In this document: positions 21,264 through 31,699 of the stretch, in pieces | Numbering within the stretch: position 1 is the stretch's first letter | How the letters are laid out: every line of letters begins with the position of its first letter | Source: Massospora cicadina | Lineage: Eukaryota > Entomophthoromycota > Entomophthoromycetes > Entomophthorales > Entomophthoraceae | NCBI GenBank assembly: GCA_022478985.1 | Contig: JAKSZP010000004.1 | Span: forward strand, 62,001 to 126,000 | Reading direction: 5' to 3' | Length of the DNA stretch: 64,000 bases | The notes under the pieces: model-generated | The model's input: the letters and a program-made list of their open reading frames with translations, nothing else | Told to the model about the DNA's origin: nothing | Databases searched by the model: none | Made by a program: the position numbers and the translations under genes

Positions 21264-24200
21264 GTGGAGGAAGGAAAGAAGAGTCAAGGAAATCCTGAGG
21301 GTATGGTTGAGGTGCGGGAGACAGGGATTCCCATCGAGATTACCGCTCAGGATCCTGAGGCTCAGAATAAGAAGGCTCCTTATAATTTTTGCAAGAAGCC
21401 AGTGAATCTGGTGCCTCAAAATAAACCGCTTACTTCATCTTATCCTTATCTGATTTTGCCCATCAATGTGCTTGTGGGGGATGAAGGAAGGGATTGCGGT
21501 GAAGTTCTAGCTTTAATTGACACTGGAGCTGGGGAAAATTGTGTTGAGGAGAAGTGGGCAAGAAGCCATGGATTGTCATTACAGAAGGATGGATGGGTGA
21601 CGTTGGCAGACGCCTCCAAAAAAATGGCGGTATGGCGAGTGCAGGCCAAGGTCCTGTTGAGGCAAGGCCCAGAGGTATTCAGGGAGGAGTTTCACGCCAT
21701 AGCTCACCTGCCACATTCGGTGGTGTTGGGGATGAGATGGTGGCACCATTTCTGCCCACAGTTTGATATGAAGAGAGAGAGGGTTCTGTTGTCGCCTAGA
21801 GGTCAGGAGATGTGTGAATGGACGTTTCAGTCCCTGTGGAGGTGTTTGAGCCTAAAGGTGATGCGCCTTTTTCGCCTACAGGGGATTTTTGCATTTGGAT
21901 TCCAGTTCAAGGAAGGCTCTGAGTTACCAAAGGGCTTTCCAGTCTATTCGTTGAATCCATGGGCCCGAGAGGCATTGGAGGATTATGTCCATAAGATGCT
22001 GGATATGGGTTTGATTGTGCCTTCCAAGTCGCCGGTGGTTTCGCCAGTCCTGTTGGTTCCCAAGTCAGGGGGAGTTACGTCCTTGTGTTGATTTCCGACG
22101 CCTTAATGAGGTGACAGAACCTGACCCCTATCCAATGCCACTCATGGAGAACATTCTGCCCATGATCTATGGGTGTGGGGTGTTCACCAAATTGGATTTG
22201 GTGGACGCTTTCAATCAAATTCCTGTTCGCCCTGAGCACCAGTGGTATACGGCATTCAAATGTCATCTGGGAAACTTTGAGTACAGGGTTATGCCATTTG
22301 GGCTATGCAATGCCCCTGCAGTTTTCCAGCGCATGATTGATCATGTATTGGGAGACTTAGTGGGTAGGTGTTGTGTTGCTTATATGGATGACATCCTGGT
22401 GTTTTCCAGATCGGCACAGGACCATGTGAGGGATGTGAGAAGTGTGTTGGAGGTGATTAGGAACGCGGGCTTGAAGTTGAAGCCATCCAAGTGCGAGTTC
22501 AATAAGGAATCAGTGTCCTTTCTAGGGAACGTGGTCCTCCAAGAAGGGATAGCAATCTGTCCTGATAAGTTGCAGGCGGTGCGGGAATGGAAGGCTCCTG
22601 GGAATAGGACTGAAGTGCGAAGTTTTTTGGGGTGGTGAATTTTGTGCGGAGGTTTTCAAGGGATCTGGCCCAATGGGCTGTGCCGTTGACAAGACTGACG
22701 GAAACGTGCCGTTCATTTGGGGGAGGCTGAGGAGAGGGCATTTCAGCAAGTGAAGACGAGTCTGCTGACAGCCCCAGTTCTGGCACACCCTGACCCAAAC
22801 AAACCATTCGTGGTAGAGACTGACGCGTCAAATTTTGCACTTGGAGCCATGTTGTTGCAGGAGGGTAAAGATGGGGTTGAACATCCTGTCTGTTACTTCA
22901 GTTGGAAGATGGCACCAGCTGAAACCAACTATCCAGTTTATGATAAGGAACTTTTGGCAATAGTTGCAGCTTTAGGGGAGTGGCAACACCACCTATTGTA
23001 TGCCAGGCACCCAGTTGTCATCTGAACGGACCATTGAGCCTTAGAATACTATAAGTCCCCACGCCTGATGAACCAGAGGCAGGCCTGGTGGCACTTAGAG
23101 TTGGTTCAATATGACCTGCGGATTGAATACAAGCTGGGAAAACAAAATATCTTGCCAGATTTATTGAGCCGTGATTCTGGACTGGTGTTTTCCAATGAGG
23201 AGTTGAGGAAGTTCAATACAGCCACGATGTTGCCACAGAACCTGTTTGCAACGATCCAGGGCTGGAGAGAAGGAATGGCAGGAAGAATCCGGACTGCACA
23301 GCAAAGATGTGAGCTGGGCCAACGGATAAGAGAAGAGACAGGAGAAGGTGAGGCAAGCAGGGGGCATGCAGGATTCTCAGTTTGGGGTGGTATCATATGC
23401 CATGAGGGAAGGATTTGGGTCCCTGTGAAGAGTCTGCAACAAGAGGTAATGGCAGCTAATCACGACCATCTTCTGGCAGGTCATCCCGGTCAAGAGAAGA
23501 TGTTAGATCTTGTTCGCCGTCACTATTCGTGGAGAGGTGTGGGTGCAGCGGTGCGGAAGTATGTTTTGCGTTGTGTGGTTTGCGCCAGGGCAAAGGCCCA
23601 ACGGGTGGCACCAGGGGGGAAATTGAAGCCGCTTCAAATTCCTTCTAGGCCATGGTCCTCAGTGAGTGTGGACTTCATCACAGGACTGCCCAAGTCACAG
23701 GGGATGGATGCCTTGATGGTGGTGGTGGATCGCCTGACTAAATATGCAGAGTTTTTCCCTTGTCAGTCAACCATTTCTGCAAAGGTGGCAGGACAGATTT
23801 TTGTAAATGAGGTTTTCTCCAGACATGGGGTGCCTGAAGAGATTGTGTCAGATCGTGGTCCGCAATTTACATCTAAATTTTGGCTCCACATGTTGGGGAA
23901 TCTAAAGATCAAGGCTTGCCATTCGTCAGCATACCATCCTCAGTCAGACGGCCAAACTGAGAGAGTAAATCAGATATTGGAGCAATATTTGAGGTGCTAT
24001 GTCTCAGGGCGGCAGGATGACTGGGTATATTGGGTGAAGCTGGCTCAATTTGCTTATAACAATCATAAGCATTCATCCATGGGTATGACCCCATTTTTCG
24101 CAAATCATGGCCAACACCCAGAGGGTATGGGGCCCAGGGAGCAAGGTCAGAATCCAGTGGCAGATGAGCTGTCGCAAGATACCCGGGACACCCTGGAGCT

Positions 24201-24696
24201 CCTGAAGAAGGATTTGGTGGTGGCGGTTGTGGCTCAGAAGAGGAAGGCGGACCAGCATAGATCTGAAGGTAGAGTTTTCAAGAGAGGTGATTGGGTCTTG
24301 GTGAATGCTCAGAACTATGCCTTGCCTGTAAGGAGCCAGAAATTGGGGCCGGTGGCGTTGGGCCCATATCAGGTAGTGAGGGCGGTGAACGAGGTGGCAT
24401 TTGAGCTGAAGCTCCCAGAAGGGTCAAGAGCCCATCCAGTGTTGCATGTATCGCAGCTCAAGCCATTCTTTGGCCAGCCTCCTGAAAGGGTTTCTCCTTT
24501 ATTTCCAGCTGGAGGAGGAGCTGAAGAGTATGAAGTTGAGGAGATTCTTGACACCAAAGTGGTGCAAGGACGTCGTTCATTCTTGGTACGTTGGGTGGGT
24601 CATCCTATTGAGGAGTCCACATGGCAGTCAGCTAGGGATTGTGCCAGATGTCCTGAGAAAATCCAAGAGTTCTTCCTGTCTAGGGGGGTGATGTGA
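21264..24696 (+). pseudogene. Element B pol: protease, RT, RNase H, integrase, chromodomain
   Basis: Protease: DTGA at 21519-21530. RT: KLDLVDAFNQI near 22190, MPFGLCNAPAVFQRM near 22290, and YMDD at 22381-22392. RNase H: ETDASNFALGAMLLQE near 22820. Integrase in 23068-24696: zinc block (HDHLLAGHP to CVVCARAK), SDRGPQF near 23850 and HPQSDGQTERVNQ with its catalytic Glu near 23960. The chromodomain covers the last 55 residues (EEILDTKVVQGRRSFLVRW). Breaks are a +1 shift near 22080, two shifts at 22628-22715, and TGA codons at 23023 and 23035 that probably arose from CGA. Otherwise all catalytic residues are present. Between 20992 and 21263 only broken frames are seen. Confidence 0.92.
24681..24691 (+). 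other. Polypurine tract of element B
   Basis: TAGGGGGGTGA ends directly at the 3' LTR. The stop codon of pol (TGA, 24694-24696) lies just inside the LTR. Confidence 0.7.
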
Positions 24697-25515
24697 CGGT
24701 TGAGGTCTATCCTCAGCATCACATTGCCCTGATCTTTGGTAAGACAGGGCAGGCTGTGTCTGTATGTATGGAGGAGGAGGGGGCGTTGGTTCTGGCAAGG
24801 ACGCCTAAGGGGCCAGAGCTTGGAGTAGGCCAAGGAGCAAGATGGGCGTCCAAGTCAGAACAAAATGGAAAACGAGAAAAATGGGTAGTTTGAGATTTGA
24901 TTTGAATTCAAATCGAGAATGGAATGAAATGGGTGCTTGGGAGTTTCGCGGTTTGATTGGAATTCGAAATGGAACTGGCGCGGAACCATTGAGGATCAGA
25001 ACTGGCATGGAATCATTGAGTAAAGATTCCGCGATCCTGCTGTAAAGTTTACACCAAACATCATTCAAGTTGGCACCATAAGCTTATATTATATTTTATT
25101 TTAGCTTTTAGCCTGTGTATATAGGGAAGGAACTGGGAGCTGGAGGCTCCTCAGTTCTGTTTTCTATCAACTTGGCTAAATATTAAATAAAAGAACCTAA
25201 AATTCATATATTTATAATTTGGGTTTATTTTAAGATATTGCCTAACTGCAGCCATGTTTGGCTTAAATCAACAAGAGTTGGACTTTAAGAGTGAGCTTGG
25301 GAGGGCTATTGCCTCCCTCTATACCTTGTCTTGGAGTCAAGGCATGTTGCTGGGGTTAAGTATATTTGCAACTGTCTTCAAGGGGGTGCTTGTTCAATCT
25401 TGTAGCGCGCACACCAGGAGAGTAGTATCAGGAGTCCTGTCAGCCCTATGGTCTTTAACATGGATCCTGTTGCCTAACTCATTCGTGGCTCATTGGAAGG
25501 AGCCAGTGCGTTACA
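24692..25515 (+). repeat. 3' LTR of element B
   Basis: 824 bp, TGTGACGGTT to GCGTTACA. Differences from the 5' LTR include several CG/CA and CG/TG pairs. It keeps the ORF1 N-terminal frame (25254-25515) and, from its first bases, an open U3 frame of 66 codons (24693-24893). Confidence 0.92.
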
Positions 25516-25800
25516 ACCTGCCAATATCGTCACTAAGAAGTTCTTGCTCAATATCAACTATAAAGATATCCTCCAAAGGGACCTTGTATTCCTGATAGCT
25601 GGCAGCTCCCAACAACCCTGTTGCAGCCAGGTGTTTATTTTGCCTGTTGAGGTTACTGGCAAAGTATAATAAATTGATGCCATCATCTTTGACCTCAGTT
25701 ATTTCCTGATGCTGATATCCTTCTAAGCTTATAAAGAATTTGTAATCATTGCCATCTTCAAAAGTTCCCAGTGGTATATATGAACTAATCAAGGGTTAAA
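25516..25800 (+). pseudogene. Element I protease, continuation after element B
   Basis: Directly after the duplicated ACCTG the frame reads ANIVTKKFLLNINYKDI, which continues DSGSP at 19774-19788 in phase and matches the protease of element J. It decays into stops after about 40 codons. Confidence 0.75.
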
Positions 25801-26915
25801 AAATTGTCTATGCAATATACCTGCGCTCCCCAACCTTGGACAACCCCCTGCCCAGATTGTTTTCTATCTCTTCACTAAAGTTTTCCAGTGAGCCTGAGGT
25901 TCTGAGCATTTACCAGATCCTAAAAATGGGGAGTTACCCTAGTTAACACAAGATTATGAGGATGTGTTTAGAATTAGATGATGATACCACTATATAACTG
26001 AACGAGTACTAGTTGCCTTCAATTGTTGATGTCCTAGAGCCCTAGGTGGAGTCAAAGTACTCTCCACTACTGATTTCTTTTGAATGCTACCAACTTGGAA
26101 TGCCTGATGATTTGAATGTACTGATTAATAACTGTTGCACCAATCAAGTTTTTGGGTATCATACCTGACACTATAAAAATGAGTTTGTCTCAATCATTGC
26201 GTTCCAACTTGGATTTAGATTTTTCAAATCTGAATCAGATCGCTTTATAAAATGCTTTTAGTTCAGTCATTTTGGGTGAGGCCCCCAAAGAGCGGCCTTT
26301 ATAAGGTGCACCTGCCCATTCCAAAGCTCACTTTGGAATAATTCTTACCATAGCATTCCCTTCCTGGGGAGCATTGTTGGTTGCTCCCCAGACAAGATCT
26401 GGTCATGGGCCCCTTTTTATTATCCTGAATAAAAATAAGAGTTGTTTCAGGGTTTGCATACCTTGCATACCTGTTGATCTTTTTCAGGTGTTCAACAATT
26501 GAGGAGCTTTTTGAGTTGGTTGGGATGAACCAACTCCACCAGAGAACTTTGCATAACCAATCAGTAGTAGGCAATGTTTGGCACTGTCAGTGCCCCAAAC
26601 CTCTCCCTACTTACTTAGGCTGCTTCAGTTGCTTGTTAGTGCGCCAAAAAATTATTTAGATATATATGGCAGTTGGAACTGGGGTTTTTCTGGTCCATGA
26701 TAGACACCTCTCTCTTTAAATTTAAGTTAGATATAAGGATCTACATAATAATATTTAGACCTCCCAACACATGACTTCAAAAGAACCCACTCAAGCAACA
26801 GCCAAAGAAACTCCACAGAACTTCAATTTTACTGTGGACAACATGGTCTTAATTGTCCAAAACCCCCAATACCAATTTTAAGAGAATCAGCATGAAAATG
26901 AATAGGGGAGTGTCA
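25801..26915 (+). other. Remaining internal sequence of element I, unrecognised
   Basis: No RT, RNase H or integrase block is seen where pol should continue. Between about 26330 and 26460 there are short inverted motifs around CCTGGGGAGCATTG...CTCCCCAG. It may be a foreign insertion or pol decayed past recognition. AGGGGAGTGTCA just before the LTR is a possible polypurine tract. Confidence 0.4.
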
Positions 26916-27278
26916 TGTTATCACTGAGATCACCATTCCATCAATAGATATTCCTCCCTAGTCTTATCCCTGTCACCAATTATTCATTTTTATCTGTTTT
27001 TCCTTTGAACCCCTCAAAAACTTTTTTCTTTGTAAATTTTTGATAATCAGGTATATAAGTTTGCTCTTGATCTTAAATAAACTATCAAAATCCCTCTTTT
27101 ATATTTTCCTGTTGTTTTTTAGTCTTTATATCCAATATGCTGTTTTGGGTAATGTTAGTGGAATGCCCTCTACCATGCACCAACACCTGACTACTGAAAT
27201 GTCTGATCAAATTTAAACTAGAGGATTCACCCAAACCGTAGGTCATGATTAAACTGGGATACCTGAGCCATTGTAACA
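26916..27278 (+). repeat. 3' LTR of element I
   Basis: 363 bp, TGTTATCACT to TTGTAACA. Aligns along its length with 17306-17684, with scattered changes and small gaps. Confidence 0.78.
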
Positions 27279-27473
27279 CCAATCAATACATTGTAGCTTA
27301 TATATTAAGTATGAAGAACTTTTTCAAATGTAAGGTTGAAATTAGACACCATAGTATTTGGAAAAGTTGGCTTTATTGACCTTTGCCCTTACAAGAGGTA
27401 TTCTAAATTTAAAATTTTCTTTTTTATAATGTAGTCAAGATTATAGATTATAAATTATAAAATCTGTTCTGAA

Positions 27474-27758
27474 GGGAGGATACCCCAGTGGTAGAGTATG
27501 GACCCTCTACCACTGCCTCCCGAGTTCGATCCCGGTAATGGACTTTGAGTAGGGGACAATTTTGACTGTGTTGGTTTTGCGCGCCAATGCCCCAAACTGA
27601 GATAGCAAATAGCAAAGGCGGTCCATGGAGTTCCTGGCCTATCATACGCCGCGCATGGAGGTTTTCCAGGTTTTATCCTCCTTTCCCATTTTCTTCACTT
27701 TCCTAATTGGTGCGGTATCATCCTCAGGTCGACCCACCTCGAATAAAATTTAAAATTT
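27474..27758 (+). repeat. tRNA-derived SINE, copy 2
   Basis: 285 bp, flanked by a perfect 15-bp duplication AAAATCTGTTCTGAA (27459-27473 and 27759-27773). The head holds the A-box-like CCAGTGGTAGAGTATGG and B box GAGTTCGATCCCGG. The 3' end is GGTCGACCCACCTCGAATAA plus an AT-rich tail. A close relative of 19019-19300, and it keeps CpGs lost there, so it may be younger. Confidence 0.92.
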
Positions 27759-27773
27759 AAAATCTGTTCTGAA

Positions 27774-29430
27774 AATTGAAAACTGCTTGCATATTAATGC
27801 TATAGTAGCTATTAATTTGATAATATAGTTAATTAGCTATTATTATTCTCTATAACTAAACTAATAATTTTGGTAATGTCTGTCACCTGGCTAGCTTGCC
27901 TTGAATAAATATAAGAAAAATGATAATGAGATTTTTTAGTATGTCTTAGCAGTAGTGATATGAGTTATTGTTCCTTAAAGATAATTCCTTGTAAAGCATA
28001 ATTTACAGTATCAAATTACAAATCCTAAACTAGTATTGTATATTAATTCTAATTCTAATATAATCCTATCAGCTGCAAATACTCTGTTTAAAATTGTTAA
28101 AGTAGTAGTAATATATGAATTCATTTCTTTTCACATAAAAAAGGTCAAATTATAGCGACCTATTTTCTAAAACTATTACCTTAGTTTTATAGCAGAACTC
28201 TTAGTTTTCACTACCTCACTCCAATATAAGTTTAGCTATATCAATTAACCTATAGAATATAATCAGCTAATATAGTGATATATTAAGTAGTCAATATATT
28301 GAAGATAAGTTTACTGGGTTTGTCTTACAGCTATTGTGTTTTACAAATATAGCTAATGTTAGTTTATATTTTATTATTGATACATATCTTCTAAGTCTGA
28401 GGGAACAGTTATACATGAGAATTCTATAGTGTATGAGTTTTTTTGATAAAGTGTTACATTTACAGTTACTATTTTAAGCATCTAATGTTTTCCATCTTGG
28501 AATTTTAAGAGCTTATAATCTTATAGATTTTAATAATACTTATCATATGCTTTCAATTGTATATGAAATAAACCAAATTAACTCTTAAGTATGCCAGTTT
28601 AAGAAAAAGTTAAGCTTGTTTAGAGCTATCTTAAAAATCAGATTAATTAGCTTGGATGGTAAAATGTAGGCACAATTGCTTTGGACATTCCCTTCAATGA
28701 GTTATATTAACTATAACACAACGAATTGTAAGAAGAACATTAGGGGATGTCAGGAAGGTTATCAAAAATTATGCATATAAAGCCCCAAGACCCAATTGAG
28801 ATAAGAAAGGTAATTTAGCTGAGTTGGGTTATCTTATTGCTTATTTATTTAAATTTAGTATAATAGAGATTTATAAGAAGTCTATTAAGAATTAGGCCAT
28901 GTTGGGATGCAGAAGAAGTGTATGATTTCAATCCATAAAGAATTCCAAAGTTCTTCAGAAAGACTTAAACTGGTAAGTATAAAATTAGTGGCAACAGCAG
29001 GAGAGCCACAGATAGTGGTAAAATCCTTAGTAAACAAGGTAATAGATAAAGATGACAAGGAACACTAATATTATAATTTAAGAAGGAATAAGATGTTATG
29101 AAGGACTCCTAAAAAGGAAGATATAAAAGTATAAAATCAACAAGAAAATTATTGAATTAGTATTGAGTTACATATAGGCCTAAGTGGCAGTCATTTTCAC
29201 ATGGAATATTGGGATAGGGTTCCTGCATTGTAAAGATCTTCCATTTTCACTAGAATAGCCTTTTATTTTGCATCTGTACTCTTCTCATTTTGGCATCATA
29301 AGTTGTGGAGTAAAAAATTTAAGAATAATACCATGCATTAGCTCATTAACCTTTTAAAGAGTAAACTGGATTTATTACTTATTTATGTGGTTGAAGGCTA
29401 ATTTTTGTTGATTTATACTTAAATATTTGA
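27774..29430. other. AT-rich DNA, no gene recognised
   Basis: Very AT-rich with many stops in all frames. A minus- or plus-strand transposase remnant was considered near 28650-29170 but no motif could be supported. Confidence 0.5.
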
Positions 29431-29432
29431 GG

Positions 29433-29548
29433 TGGGTCGACATTGGGACAAATATACCACACCAAGATTTTTCTAGCCAATACATGTTTTAAACTCAAAA
29501 CCTGTACTAGGGTGGAAAGCAGTTTTAACTGCCAGGCTAACTATACTT
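29433..29548 (-). repeat. SINE-like repeat, minus strand
   Basis: The minus strand ends CTTGGTGTGGTATATTTGTC then GTCGACCCACCTCAAATA, the tail shared with the other SINEs here. The head near 29548 has TTAGCCTGGCAGTT (A-box-like), followed by a weak B box AGGTTTTGAGTTT. Old copy. Confidence 0.55.
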
Positions 29549-29946
29549 TTTTTGTAAACCTCCATTGCCTAACCATCCTTTTGATTTTAAATTTTGTATA
29601 TATGATTTTTTAGTGCTGAGATTTGTATTGACTAGATATGACCACCCACTAATTTTATTTTTATAAAATTAAGTATTTACTAAAGAGGCTTTTAATTAAT
29701 ACTTCACCTCCATGATGGTATATATTAGTATCATTAATATAATATCAATCACCTTGCTTCACATCTTCATATGCTTGTATCAAAGCTATTACCATCACAT
29801 TCCTAATCCCTGTACTGATGTAAACTTATCATTAATATCTTTAATTACTACTTGCAGCAAAATCCCATCATATCAATAATGTCAGGCCTATCAATACTAA
29901 TATGTAGTGCATTGAGGCCTATTACACCATGGCATTATGAATATTT

Positions 29947-30870
29947 TGTCTCATGGCATGATTTATAGTGTAGTTTTTGGAAATAATGAGGAGATGAAGA
30001 AGGCCAAAGGAGTAAAGTTGGCCGCTCTTTTTGACCTCAGATATTGTATATCAATGTGAGTTAAGGCTAAGCAAGACCAGGTTAATCCCCAGATACTGAA
30101 TGATGCAGCTCTGGATGTTACATCAATAGTACTAAAGATACCCCTATATAGTTAAGTTGATGATAGTTAATTATATTTGATTTCCAAATGGAGATTTGAT
30201 TCATTTAATAAGATTTTTACCAAAAAGGTAATATTCAATTAAAATCAAAGTCTAGAGTTTACAAATACTTGAGCTATAGAACTACCATCAATGGTAACAG
30301 TGTTTTTAGCCAAAGTCAATTCTAAGCCTCAGCAAGGGGATACAGACTCATCATTCCAATCTACTTTAAAATAGTGTTTATCTGATTATTCTATCTGCTG
30401 GAGATCTCCATTTTATTCTAAAAAATTATTTTATACTTTGAGTATTCCAATCCTACCCTTTGCAGTCCTTGTAATTTGCCTCCTTGTTGAAGCATTATGG
30501 ATTTTATCTATAAGCCATAGGGTATTGGCGCCTTACAAAGAATAGTTTCTTTAATTTTTTGATGGTATTTCTTTGGAGAGTTAGAGAACTCTCCTCACAT
30601 TAGATGACTAACCATATTGTTATACTTATGGGAATTTTTTATATGTGGGGCTCTTTAATAGCTGTAATTAAGTGCATTGGCTGTTTGCCATGTTTACTAT
30701 TTTTCTAACCATGGCGTTATCATTTGTTTTGGATGTGGCCAAGATCAGTGTTACTTTTTCTTTTCTATGGGAGGGCTCTCACCCTTCCTGCAATTACTTG
30801 ATGAATTTGAAACATTTGAGGTTTTACTACCTGGGCTTCCATTTTTTTAGCTTCTATCAATTATAATAAA
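29947..30870 (+). repeat. K4: possible degraded LTR related to K3
   Basis: Weak. Its start (TGTCTCATGGCATGAT) resembles that of K3 (TGTCATGGTTAGATGACATG). About 110 bases on, GGCTAAGCAAGACCAGGTTAAT matches GCCAAGCAAGCCCAGGTTGA of K3. Near the other end, 30690-30866 encodes a hydrophobic stretch (MFTIFLTMALSFVLDVA). This would be the B/G/K3 LTR layout, but no ends or duplications were found. Confidence 0.3.
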
Positions 30871-31419
30871 ACAGTCCTCACTCTCCCTCTCTTGCGTTTA
30901 GTGGCTGCGTTGTGTTTCACCTAGTGTCTTCAACTGGGTTTTTATAGTTTTTGGAGCTGTTTCTAAGGTTTGAAAGGCAATAGAGTGTTTGGAACGCCTT
31001 TTGGAAGTTCAGCAACCCATGTTCCCTTACTTACAAACCTTCTATGTGGGCTTTGCACCCAGTCAGTTAGAATGACTTTGGGTGTTATTTATATGATTAT
31101 TTTTTATAAAGTCCAGGCCCTAGTTTGGCTTGAAATCAGGTTGTCATTAACCCTTAGAAATGTGATCATCCAGTCAGTGGACACTTGGATAGGGCGGGCT
31201 CCACTTGCCTCCTCTGGTCCTATGATTAATTCTCTTCTTTTTTTAAATTCCCCACCCAAATTGAAGGGGGTTTAGTAATTTGTCTGCTAATGGTTCACTA
31301 GTGGAAACCCATATAAATACCGCCCTTAAAAATCCTCTTTTGAAAAAGAGGCTTCTTTACCTTCCATACCTTCTTTTTTGGGAGAACCTTGATGGTTGGA
31401 AGGTTTCTAAAAAGTAAAT

Positions 31420-31552
31420 GAGGCAGGTCGACCTTGGGACAAGTACCACGCCAAGTTTTTTAGCTTGTTCTGGTTTTGAACCTGTTTCAATCAAAACTCG
31501 ACCCAGAGTGGAGCAGGAACTACCCCACTATGCTACCACTCCTTGTTAGAAT
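31420..31552 (-). repeat. SINE-like repeat, minus strand
   Basis: On the minus strand: head GTGGTAGCATAGTGGGGTAG, possible B box GGTTCAAAACC, end TTGGCGTGGTACTTGTCCCA then AGGTCGACCTGCCTCA. The tail is the same type as in the SINEs at 19019 and 27474, but the head differs. Confidence 0.6.
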
Positions 31553-31699
31553 GGTCCTAAGATCAAGATATTGAGAAATGTATCAGTAGTGTAGTGAGAG
31601 TTGTTTCACTCACAGCCACATCTATGAATACTTCTCCTAAAAAGCCAAAATATCTTTTAAATAAAGTTTGCTTCCATTGTTGGGCCTTCAGTCATGGGG

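Larger units (their letters stand above)
19789..25515 (+). mobile_element. Chromodomain Ty3/gypsy element B, nearly intact
   Basis: 5727 bp with LTRs 19789-20611 and 24692-25515 and a perfect ACCTG target duplication (19784-19788 and 25516-25520). It encodes a hydrophobic ORF1 that starts inside the LTR, then protease, RT, RNase H and integrase with a C-terminal chromodomain. Only a few indels and two TGA codons break pol. The LTRs are closely similar, so this is the youngest large insertion in the window. No capsid or CCHC Gag was found. The primer site is complementary to the element's own RNA start. Confidence 0.93.
17306..27278 (+). mobile_element. Ty3/gypsy element I, containing a SINE and element B
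   Basis: LTR pair 17306-17684 and 26916-27278, flanked by CCAAC (17301-17305) and CCAAT (27279-27283). Inside are gag and the start of protease, then element B inserted in the protease, then the rest of the protease and about 1.1 kb of unrecognised sequence. With B and the SINE removed, the internal part is only about 3.2 kb. Clear RT, RNase H and integrase blocks are missing, so I is probably an internally deleted copy. Confidence 0.8.

Noticed and set aside
22499..24258. Several minus-strand open frames in element B
   Set aside because: Antisense shadows of RT and integrase; none has its own motif or start context.
24710..24800. U3 stretch of B (IALIFGKTGQAVSVC) looks a little like the phosphate-1 loop of Hsp70/actin-type ATPases
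   Set aside because: Too short, lacks the conserved Asp, and the sister LTRs do not keep the glycine pattern. Not enough to claim homology.
28650..29170. Possible DNA-transposase remnant
   Set aside because: No catalytic motif or terminal repeats could be supported in any frame.
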